Part shown: piece after piece, positions 54,991 through 64,000 of the stretch
How positions within the stretch are numbered: position 1 is the first letter of the stretch
Layout of the letters: the number at the start of each line of letters is the position of its first letter
NCBI GenBank assembly: GCA_024364735.1
Contig: JAGFNQ010001128.1
Coordinates: 124,668 to 188,667, forward strand
Direction: 5' to 3'
From: Boesenbergia rotunda
Taxonomy: Eukaryota; Streptophyta; Magnoliopsida; Zingiberales; Zingiberaceae
DNA: 64,000 nucleotides
Translations under genes and position numbers: made by a program
Notes under the pieces: generated by a model
The model's database searches: none
What the model saw: the letters and a program-made list of their open reading frames with translations, nothing else
What the model was told of the DNA's origin: nothing

Positions 54991-57900
54991 TTGGACCAAT
55001 GGATGTTAGATAGCGGATGCTCCAGACACATGACTGGAGACAAATTGAAGTTCACCAAACTCAAGTTCAAAAACCTGGGCTCAGTGGCATTTGGAAATAA
55101 TGCTACACTCAAGGTAATTGGGTCAGGTAATATTGAACTTAAATCCAATTTCATTATTAAGAAAGTTCTATTGGTTGAAGACTTTAGTTTTAACCTACTT
55201 AGCATAAGTCAGTTATGTGACTCTGGTTATTTAGTTACCTTCAACAATTCTAACTGCCTGATTAGAAATGCACAAGACTCAGAAATCATGCTTAAGGGCA
55301 CTAGGAAAAATAATGTATATACTATAAATCTGCCCCTTATACCCAAATGCATGTTAACACAGTTAGAACAATCAAAACTCTGGCATAGGAGATTGGGTCA
55401 TACCAATCTAAGAACTATTTCAAAAATTACCCAACTTGGCTTAATCAAAGGTGTCCCCAAAATTAAGAATAATGAAACCCTAATATGTGAATCTTGTAAT
55501 CAAGGCAAACAAACCAAGTCTAGTCACAAATTGATCCAATCTGATCAAACCCAAACCACACTTGAGCTCCTACACCTTGACCTATTTGATTCACATGGAG
55601 CCAAGTCACTAAGTGGAAACCGATACTGCTTAGTGATAATTGATGACTACTCTAGGTTCACCTGGGTTAGGTTTCTAAAGACCAAAGATGAAACCCTGAA
55701 ATTATTTAACAACTTTTGTAAATTGATTGAAAATCAAAATGATACAAAAATCAAAAGAATTAGGTCTGACCACGGGGGAGAATTCGAGAATCAAAGATTC
55801 GAAGAATTCTGCAATGTAAACGGATATAAACACGAATTTTCGTGTCCTAGAACCCCCCAACAAAATGGCATAGTAGAAAGGAAGAATAGAACCCTACAGG
55901 AAGCTGCTAGGGCTATGCTCAATGAATTTAACCTACCTAACCACTATTGGGCAGAAGCAATTAGCACAGCTTGCTATATCCAAAATAGGACTCTACCTAA
56001 TAAAAGATTAAATAAAACACCCTATGAACTTTACTACCATAGACTTCCAAACCTACACTATCTTAGAGTCTTTGGATGCAAAGTCCATATTCTTAATACC
56101 AAAGACTATCTTGGAAAATTCCAAGCCAAGTCAAACCCAGGTATCTTTTTAGGGTACTCTACAACAAGTAGAGCTTATAGAGTCTACAACAAAATAACTA
56201 AGAAAATTGAAGAAACAACCAACTTAATATTTGATGAAGAAACTAACCCAAAATCTGATGATTCTGACTTAGCTTCACCAAATACTGATCAAGAAGATAA
56301 CTTTGAAACCCTAACTGAACCCTTTAATGACTTAACAAATGAACCAACTTCTGAATCAGTTGAACCAACCAATGAACTCAGAATTGAACCTATTGGACCA
56401 GCTGGACCTGAAGCTGAGCCAAGTACTAGAAAAAATAAGAAACCCAGACTCAGTCACCCAATTGACCAAATTGTAGGTGATCCAACCTTAGGAGTCAGAA
56501 CTAGAGCTTCCTGTAGAAATCTTAGTCAAATAGCCATGATTTCAAAGATTGAACCTAAGACTATTGAGGATGCCCTACCTGATCCTGACTGGATCTTAGC
56601 CATGCAAGAAGAGCTAGCCCAATTTGAGAGAAACCAAGTCTGGGAATTAGTTCCTAAACCTAAAAGCAAATCCGTAATTGACACTAAGTGGGTATTTAGG
56701 AATAAGTTAAACGATCAAGGTGAAATAGTCCGAAATAAAGCCCGCTTAGTAGCTAAGGGATTCAACCAAGTAGAAGGGTTGGATTATGATGAAACCTACG
56801 CCCCTGTAGCTAGACTTGAGTCTATTAGGATGTTACTAGCCTTTGCATCCCATAAAGGATTTAAATTATACCAAATGGATGTAAAGTCAGCCTTCTTAAA
56901 TGGGCTTATTAAGGAGGAAGTCTATGTAGGACAACCCCCAGGATTTGAGGATATAGAAAAACCTGATCATGTCTACAAACTTAGTAAAGCCCTTTATGGA
57001 CTAAAACAAGCACCTAGGGCCTGGTATGAAAGATTATCCAATTACCTGATTTCTAAAGAATTCAAACAAGGTCAAATTGACCCAACCTTGTTTGTTAAAA
57101 TTTTAGAAAAGGATATATTTATTGCCCAAATTTACGTAGACGATATAATATTTGGATCAACTAACTCTAAATTTCTAAAAGAATTTGTAACAATAATGGA
57201 AAATGAGTTTGAAATGAGTTTAGTTGGGGAACTCAACTTTTTTCTAGGGTTACAAATCAAACAAACTAAGGATGGAAATTATGTACATCAATCTAAATAT
57301 GCTAAAGAACTAATTAAGAAATTTAAAATGGATAACTCTAAAAGTATAAGTACCCCAATGGCCACAAATGTGAAAATAGATAATGACCCTGATGGCAAAT
57401 CAGTAGATCTAAAACTTTATAGAAGTATGATAGGAAGTCTACTATACCTTACAGCCAGCAGACCTGATATACTTTTTTCAGTAGGAATGTGCGCTAGGTA
57501 CCAAACCTGTGCTAAGGAGACTCACCTAGCAGCCCTAAAACGAATTTTAAGATACATTAAGGGCACCCTAAATGTAGGGATTTGGTACCCTAGGACTTCA
57601 TCTTTTAAGTTGTCAGGATACTCTGATTCTGACTATGCTGGTTGTAAATTAGATAGAAAAAGTACAAGTGGAAGTTGTCAACTTTTAGGAAACAGCTTAG
57701 TAAGTTGGTGCAGTAGGAAGCAACACTGTGTTGCTCTATCCACAACTGAAGCTGAATATGTAGCCTTAGGAGAGTGTGTAGCTCAACTCCTATGGATGAT
57801 GCACACTCTTAAAGACTTTCAGCTAGACTACAATCAGACCCAAGTCAATATTGACAATATTAGCTCAATTAACTTAACCAAAAACCCAATACAACATTCA

Positions 57901-58077
57901 AGAACCAAACACATAGAAGTAAAACATCACTTTGTAAGAGATCATGTAGCTAGGGGTGAAATAGTCCTTAAGCATGTAGACTCCAAATCTAACCTAGCTG
58001 ACATATTCACTAAACCCCTACCTGAATCTGAGTTTAGCTCACTAAGAAGGCAGCTAGGATTATGTTTAATAGAGTAG
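54991..58077 (+). CDS. SIRE-like copia pol: protease, integrase, RT, RNase H (1028 codons, intact)
   Basis: The frame is open from a TTG codon after the stop at 54976 to 58077. Domains in order: protease WMLDSGCSRHM (active Asp at residue 7); HHCC region LWHRRLGH ... CESCNQGK (130-172); integrase core with D197 (LHLD), D260 (RSDHGGEF) and E296 (NGIVERKNR); RT from about 550 with D630 (YQMDVKSAFLNG) and YVDD at 715-718; RNase H from about 874 (GYSDSDYAG, STTEAEY, VNIDNIS, EVKHHFVRDH). All expected catalytic residues are present and no frameshift is seen, so it could supply enzymes in trans to gag-only relatives. It starts without a good ATG, so it probably depends on gag-linked or spliced expression. 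Confidence 0.92.
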   Translation: MDQWMLDSGCSRHMTGDKLKFTKLKFKNLGSVAFGNNATLKVIGSGNIELKSNFIIKKVLLVEDFSFNLLSISQLCDSGYLVTFNNSNCLIRNAQDSEIMLKGTRKNNVYTINLPLIPKCMLTQLEQSKLWHRRLGHTNLRTISKITQLGLIKGVPKIKNNETLICESCNQGKQTKSSHKLIQSDQTQTTLELLHLDLFDSHGAKSLSGNRYCLVIIDDYSRFTWVRFLKTKDETLKLFNNFCKLIENQNDTKIKRIRSDHGGEFENQRFEEFCNVNGYKHEFSCPRTPQQNGIVERKNRTLQEAARAMLNEFNLPNHYWAEAISTACYIQNRTLPNKRLNKTPYELYYHRLPNLHYLRVFGCKVHILNTKDYLGKFQAKSNPGIFLGYSTTSRAYRVYNKITKKIEETTNLIFDEETNPKSDDSDLASPNTDQEDNFETLTEPFNDLTNEPTSESVEPTNELRIEPIGPAGPEAEPSTRKNKKPRLSHPIDQIVGDPTLGVRTRASCRNLSQIAMISKIEPKTIEDALPDPDWILAMQEELAQFERNQVWELVPKPKSKSVIDTKWVFRNKLNDQGEIVRNKARLVAKGFNQVEGLDYDETYAPVARLESIRMLLAFASHKGFKLYQMDVKSAFLNGLIKEEVYVGQPPGFEDIEKPDHVYKLSKALYGLKQAPRAWYERLSNYLISKEFKQGQIDPTLFVKILEKDIFIAQIYVDDIIFGSTNSKFLKEFVTIMENEFEMSLVGELNFFLGLQIKQTKDGNYVHQSKYAKELIKKFKMDNSKSISTPMATNVKIDNDPDGKSVDLKLYRSMIGSLLYLTASRPDILFSVGMCARYQTCAKETHLAALKRILRYIKGTLNVGIWYPRTSSFKLSGYSDSDYAGCKLDRKSTSGSCQLLGNSLVSWCSRKQHCVALSTTEAEYVALGECVAQLLWMMHTLKDFQLDYNQTQVNIDNISSINLTKNPIQHSRTKHIEVKHHFVRDHVARGEIVLKHVDSKSNLADIFTKPLPESEFSSLRRQLGLCLIE

Positions 58078-59175
58078 AATATTTTTTTTGCTTCTGCTTT
58101 AATTGAAAATGTCTTAATTGATTTTTTGCTAAAAATGTTTTACTTTGATTTTAAATTTTTTTTCGTCTTTTCTTAGTTTTATTTTCAAAATTACCCCCTT
58201 CAAAATTAGGTTTTTTCTTCGAAATGGACTTAGCCTAGGCTCTAACCCTAGAACTGCATGCACCTATAGCTCTAGAAGCCAGCATCTCACAAGCACCTTA
58301 GGGTACTTTGAATGATAACCTAGAAAGGGTTGAGATGCTTAGGTCTTTGCCTTAACTCAAGATGCTTTAAGTCAGTGCATCTGCAGTAGTTGGGGCACTA
58401 AATACAAACTGAACAGCAATCAAGTTAAGTATCAAGTTTAGACAATCTAACTTGAACAATGCACTTAACTTGACTAACCCTAGCAAAAGCTACTGTTTAT
58501 AACAGTTAGTAAGTAGCTAATAGGGTTAGACAGGTCCCTAAAGATTTAACCAGACTTAGATACCAGCTCGGTTCAGTACAGTAAATACTTTATTTATTTA
58601 TTGCAAATATTGTATTTTTTTGCATTTTTTGATATATGTCAAAGGGGGAGAGTTGGAAAGGAAACAGGGACAGGGAACAAAAATGTTTTCCTTGGAAAGC
58701 TTAATTGAACAAAAATGTTTTCCTTGGAAAGCTTAATTGACAAAAATGTTTTCCTTGGAAAGCTTAATTGACAAAAATGTTTTCCTTGGAAAGCTTAATT
58801 GATTTTCAAAAAAAAGTTTTTTTGCTCTGATCCTTGGAAAGCTTAATTGATTTTCTTAAAATATGCTCTGAATTTTTCCTTAAAATATGCTCTGAATTGC
58901 ATATTTAAAAACTCAAAATTTAGAAAGTTTAGAAACCAAAAAAAGTCTAAGTTTAGAAAGTTTTCCTAAAAACTCAAAATTTGCTAAAGTATGAAAACTT
59001 CTTCAAACTTAGAACATTTTTTATTGTCTAAGTATTTAAACTTAAAACCACCTACTTTTGAAAAACCTAGGGGGAGATTTCTTCCAGGGGGAGAAAATCT
59101 AACTTAGGATTTCAATTTCAGCATTTTTTCCTTAATCTTTTGAACTAGGTTGCCATATATCAAAAAGGGGGAGAT
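58078..59175 (+). other. 3' UTR with 31-bp repeats and several polypurine tracts
   Basis: Four copies of a 31-bp unit ('gttttccttggaaagcttaa' plus 'ttgacaaaaat') lie at 58680-58805. G-rich tracts aaagggggaga at about 58641, 59069 and 59085, and the last one AAAAAGGGGGAGATTG (59162-59177, overlapping the LTR TG), mark polypurine sites. Multiple tracts are usual in SIRE-type elements. Confidence 0.8.
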
Positions 59176-60534
59176 TGTTGGTGCAGATTGCACCCAAGTC
59201 AAACCTGTATTTTGATATTGGCAAAAGGGTTCAAAAGTTAAGGGTTATTTGTTATCTAACAATGCTACTTGAGTGTACAGGAAAAGCCCTAGCGAAGGAC
59301 TGCTAGGCCCTGGCGAAGGACTGCCAGAATGGAAAAACCCTAGCGAAGGATTGCTAGGTCCTGGCGAAGGGCTGCCAGAAGACAAGCCCTAGCGAAGGAC
59401 TGCTAGGCTGGCGAAGGGCTGCCAGAAGAAAAGACCTAGCGAAGGGTAGCTAGGCACCAAGCGAAGGGCAGCTTGGTAACTCAAGACCTGGCGAAGGACT
59501 GCCGGGCAAAAGTCCAACTGGAGGATCCGGCTGGCACCAGGTAAACTCTCCCGAGAGGAGTAGGTGAGGACGCGTTCTCCTTGAGGGAACATTAGGCGTC
59601 GGTTCGACCTAGGGCTCCATTTTGGAGACCAAAGTCAGAACCAAGACAGCTAAGGCTGTATAATATATTATGCTATTGTTTTATTGTGTTTTGGACTAAC
59701 CCTGGATGCAGGACCGAAGGAACGAGTGTCTGCAGCTCAGAGTGCCTCAAAGGAGTGAGGCAACTGCTGACCAGGGCGCCCGAGATGTCCCGGGCGCCCC
59801 CATGGTGTTCACAACAACAATTCAACAGTACATAGCCAGGGCGCCCCCGCTGTCCCGGGCGCCCCCATTGCAAATCAACAGTGTGTTACTGCGCTACACT
59901 CACAGGGCGCCCCCGCTGTCCCGGGCGCCCCCACTGACAGCTGCCGAACAGCGTTTCTGCGAAGCCAAGGAGATGAGGCTTTGACCGTTCAATCCGGGCA
60001 CCCCGAGTCATCCGGGCGCCCCGGTCAAACCGGATCCCGAGGATAAGGGGATCAGACGGCGACCGAGCAGCAACCGGATCAGCTGCCACGTGGGGGGCGC
60101 CCCCGTCGACCAGGGCGCCCCCAGACCCTATATAAAGGGCCCTCGACCCCCTTCCTGAAGCACTAATTCCTTCGACAATTCTGCGCTCTTCTGCTTCCAC
60201 GACACACTCAAGAAAGCTGCCAACTCAAGCCGACGACGTCCCGCTGCTCCGGAACTTCGATCTTCACCGGACGTCGGTAACAAGAGTTGTATTTAAGTTT
60301 ACGAAAAGATTTTTATTATTTGTCTTGTAAACTTTTGCGAACTTATAGAATTGCCCGCAGAAAACGGTCAACGACCGTGGGCCTTGGAGTAGGAGTCGAC
60401 CCAGGCTCCGAACCAAGTAAACTGGCTGTGTTTGCGTTGTTGTGTTCTCTTTTATTTCCGCTGCGCACCCGCTCTTTTTAAATCCGAACGAATTGCGACA
60501 TTCACCCCCCCCTCTCTCGCATTTCTCGATCCAA
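59176..60534 (+). repeat. 3' LTR (copy C), lacking its last bases
   Basis: It aligns to LTR B at a nearly constant offset of 8111 bases, with a TATA box at 60129-60136. It ends ...CTCGATCCAA and then changes to pre-pol sequence at 60535. Confidence 0.9.
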
Positions 60535-63500
60535 AAGACTGGAGTGAGACAGACTAGGAAGTGAAACTCAATTTAAGCTATCCCTAACTCAAATTGGATC
60601 CAAATCATCAAAAACTCTTTATGTGTAGGAACATAAAGATTTGGACCAATGGATGTTAGATAGCGGATGCTCCAGACACATGACTGGAGACAAATTGAAG
60701 TTCACCAAACTCAAGTTCAAAAACCTGGGCTCAGTGGCATTTGGAAATAATGCTACACTCAAGGTAATTGGGTCAGGTAATATTGAACTTAAATCCAATT
60801 TCATTATTAAGAAAGTTCTATTGGTTGAAGACTTTAGTTTTAACCTACTTAGCATAAGTCAGTTATGTGACTCTGGTTATTTAGTTACCTTCAACAATTC
60901 TAACTGCCTGATTAGAAATGCACAAGACTCAGAAATCATGCTTAAGGGCACTAGGAAAAATAATGTATATACTATAAATCTGCCCCTTATACCCAAATGC
61001 ATGTTAACACAGTTAGAACAATCAAAACTCTGGCATAGGAGATTGGGTCATACCAATCTAAGAACTATTTCAAAAATTACCCAACTTGGCTTAATCAAAG
61101 GTGTCCCCAAAATTAAGAATAATGAAACCCTAATATGTGAATCTTGTAATCAAGGCAAACAAACCAAGTCTAGTCACAAATTGATCCAATCTGATCAAAC
61201 CCAAACCACACTTGAGCTCCTACACCTTGACCTATTTGATTCACATGGAGCCAAGTCACTAAGTGGAAACCGATACTGCTTAGTGATAATTGATGACTAC
61301 TCTAGGTTCACCTGGGTTAGGTTTCTAAAGACCAAAGATGAAACCCTGAAATTATTTAACAACTTTTGTAAATTGATTGAAAATCAAAATGATACAAAAA
61401 TCAAAAGAATTAGGTCTGACCACGGGGGAGAATTCGAGAATCAAAGATTCGAAGAATTCTGCAATGTAAACGGATATAAACACGAATTTTCGTGTCCTAG
61501 AACCCCCCAACAAAATGGCATAGTAGAAAGGAAGAATAGAACCCTACAGGAAGCTGCTAGGGCTATGCTCAATGAATTTAACCTACCTAACCACTATTGG
61601 GCAGAAGCAATTAGCACAGCTTGCTATATCCAAAATAGGACTCTACCTAATAAAAGATTAAATAAAACACCCTATGAACTTTACTACCATAGACTTCCAA
61701 ACCTACACTATCTTAGAGTCTTTGGATGCAAAGTCCATATTCTTAATACCAAAGACTATCTTGGAAAATTCCAAGCCAAGTCAAACCCAGGTATCTTTTT
61801 AGGGTACTCTACAACAAGTAGAGCTTATAGAGTCTACAACAAAATAACTAAGAAAATTGAAGAAACAACCAACTTAATATTTGATGAAGAAACTAACCCA
61901 AAATCTGATGATTCTGACTTAGCTTCACCAAATACTGATCAAGAAGATAACTTTGAAACCCTAACTGAACCCTTTAATGACTTAACAAATGAACCAACTT
62001 CTGAATCAGTTGAACCAACCAATGAACTCAGAATTGAACCTATTGGACCAGCTGGACCTGAAGCTGAGCCAAGTACTAGAAAAAATAAGAAACCCAGACT
62101 CAGTCACCCAATTGACCAAATTGTAGGTGATCCAACCTTAGGAGTCAGAACTAGAGCTTCCTGTAGAAATCTTAGTCAAATAGCCATGATTTCAAAGATT
62201 GAACCTAAGACTATTGAGGATGCCCTACCTGATCCTGACTGGATCTTAGCCATGCAAGAAGAGCTAGCCCAATTTGAGAGAAACCAAGTCTGGGAATTAG
62301 TTCCTAAACCTAAAAGCAAATCCGTAATTGACACTAAGTGGGTATTTAGGAATAAGTTAAACGATCAAGGTGAAATAGTCCGAAATAAAGCCCGCTTAGT
62401 AGCTAAGGGATTCAACCAAGTAGAAGGGTTGGATTATGATGAAACCTACGCCCCTGTAGCTAGACTTGAGTCTATTAGGATGTTACTAGCCTTTGCATCC
62501 CATAAAGGATTTAAATTATACCAAATGGATGTAAAGTCAGCCTTCTTAAATGGGCTTATTAAGGAGGAAGTCTATGTAGGACAACCCCCAGGATTTGAGG
62601 ATATAGAAAAACCTGATCATGTCTACAAACTTAGTAAAGCCCTTTATGGACTAAAACAAGCACCTAGGGCCTGGTATGAAAGATTATCCAATTACCTGAT
62701 TTCTAAAGAATTCAAACAAGGTCAAATTGACCCAACCTTGTTTGTTAAAATTTTAGAAAAGGATATATTTATTGCCCAAATTTACGTAGACGATATAATA
62801 TTTGGATCAACTAACTCTAAATTTCTAAAAGAATTTGTAACAATAATGGAAAATGAGTTTGAAATGAGTTTAGTTGGGGAACTCAACTTTTTTCTAGGGT
62901 TACAAATCAAACAAACTAAGGATGGAAATTATGTACATCAATCTAAATATGCTAAAGAACTAATTAAGAAATTTAAAATGGATAACTCTAAAAGTATAAG
63001 TACCCCAATGGCCACAAATGTGAAAATAGATAATGACCCTGATGGCAAATCAGTAGATCTAAAACTTTATAGAAGTATGATAGGAAGTCTACTATACCTT
63101 ACAGCCAGCAGACCTGATATACTTTTTTCAGTAGGAATGTGCGCTAGGTACCAAACCTGTGCTAAGGAGACTCACCTAGCAGCCCTAAAACGAATTTTAA
63201 GATACATTAAGGGCACCCTAAATGTAGGGATTTGGTACCCTAGGACTTCATCTTTTAAGTTGTCAGGATACTCTGATTCTGACTATGCTGGTTGTAAATT
63301 AGATAGAAAAAGTACAAGTGGAAGTTGTCAACTTTTAGGAAACAGCTTAGTAAGTTGGTGCAGTAGGAAGCAACACTGTGTTGCTCTATCCACAACTGAA
63401 GCTGAATATGTAGCCTTAGGAGAGTGTGTAGCTCAACTCCTATGGATGATGCACACTCTTAAAGACTTTCAGCTAGACTACAATCAGACCCAAGTCAATA

Positions 63501-63688
63501 TTGACAATATTAGCTCAATTAACTTAACCAAAAACCCAATACAACATTCAAGAACCAAACACATAGAAGTAAAACATCACTTTGTAAGAGATCATGTAGC
63601 TAGGGGTGAAATAGTCCTTAAGCATGTAGACTCCAAATCTAACCTAGCTGACATATTCACTAAACCCCTACCTGAATCTGAGTTTAGC
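60535..63688 (+). CDS. Second copy of pol, joined directly behind an LTR
   Basis: From 60641 the sequence repeats 54991-58038 at a constant offset of 5650, with no difference at any place I compared, and is open for 1016 codons (through PESEFS). All catalytic motifs of the first pol are therefore present. The 100 bases before it (60535-60640) correspond to 54885-54990 but differ at several places. Gag, primer site and 5' UTR are missing. The last 12 codons and the stop are replaced by gag sequence. Confidence 0.87.
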
Positions 63689-64000
63689 CAGACTCTCCAA
63701 TGCGGATTAACGAAAGAGGAGCTGAACCGAGTAGGCCCCTTCAACAGTGCAAAGGAGTTATGGGCTAAACTAATCGAGCTCCACGAAGGAACCTCAGACA
63801 CGAGGATCAGCAAAAGGGACCTGCTACTGAACAAGCTCTTCACCATCAAAATGGCAGATAACGAGACAGCAGCCCAGCTCCACGCAAGAATTCAAGAGGT
63901 AATGAACGGTCTTCATACAATAGGTCACAAGGTTGAAAACCGTGACCTGATAAGGTACGCCCTAAACGCATTCCCTAGAACTACCTTGTGGGCATCTATG
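63689..64000 (+). CDS. Gag fragment fused in frame to pol, running off the window
   Basis: From CAG at 63689 the text equals gag from 52820 (QTLQCGLTKEELNRVGPF) onward, with one noted substitution. The codon register of pol is kept exactly, giving a pol-gag fusion frame that is still open at the end of the window (ending PRTTLWASM). The order pol then gag is reversed relative to a normal element. Confidence 0.85.

Larger units (their letters stand above)
51065..60534 (+). mobile_element. SIRE-like Ty1/copia element with intact pol
   Basis: LTR B (51065-52425) and LTR C (59176-60534) enclose primer site, gag (52592-54091), a 0.9-kb spacer, a full-length pol (54991-58077), a 3' UTR with several polypurine tracts, and AAAAAGGGGGAGATTG before LTR C. 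The two LTRs differ by roughly fifteen substitutions by eye (about 1%), so it is young. LTR C lacks its last few bases and runs straight into another pre-pol sequence, so the right target duplication cannot be seen. Confidence 0.9.

Overview
This is a gene-poor, transposon-dense window of nuclear DNA from a plant, most likely a monocot. I see plant Ty1/copia and Ty3/gypsy elements primed by initiator-tRNA-Met-type sites, plant-type introns, MITE-like insertions, and one spliced host gene for a plastid class II diterpene synthase. The style of the LTRs and the labdane-type synthase would fit Zingiberales (ginger family), but that is an impression, not something the sequence proves. I see no bacterial features, tRNA, rRNA or CRISPR array.

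Layout. (1) 423-23992 is one decayed minus-strand Ty3/gypsy element of Tat type. Its 5' LTR is at 23231-23992, followed leftward by gag, protease, RT, RNase H and integrase, then an 86-bp tandem array and an antisense coiled-coil ORF; its 3' LTR lies off the left edge. It has been split by a solo LTR at 1206-5752 (itself carrying a second solo LTR at 3109-5344), by a copia element at 9579-20140, and by the copia LTR at 1-422. (2) 23993-30532 is an array of degenerate units of about 400 bp. It is interrupted by a 2.5-kb palindromic transposon with a 9-bp target duplication and by a small Tourist-like MITE, and it ends in a copy of the diterpene-synthase upstream region. (3) 30533-42012 is a minus-strand Tork-like copia element containing a complete non-autonomous gag-only LTR element (32412-39550) with exact TSDs. 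(4) 42013-44234 is the promoter and first six exons of a copalyl-diphosphate-synthase-like gene, cut off by a single N. (5) 44236-47614 is an LTR fragment followed by a second Tork-like copy. (6) 47615-49605 is intergenic, with a MITE and small tandem repeats. (7) 49606-64000 is a cluster of SIRE-like copia elements: an LTR stub, then an element with intact pol at 51065-60534, then a rearranged pol-gag copy running off the window.

The insertions can be ordered. The ~400-bp array is oldest; the Tat element and the Tork-like element entered it; the copia elements and solo LTRs entered those. Many old copies carry C-to-T or G-to-A stop codons, as expected for methylated silent DNA.

Two single Ns (12946 and 44235) look like contig joins. 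The first is flanked by an unmerged 2.15-kb overlap that differs mainly by one-base indels. The diterpene-synthase gene shows the same kind of one-base indels, while every intron keeps GT-AG and every exon length fits once the indels are discounted. I therefore read that gene as probably intact in the plant and damaged or cut in the assembly. Its most interesting property is that the two positions that hold the His-Asn base pair in gibberellin-type ent-CPS read Tyr and Cys.
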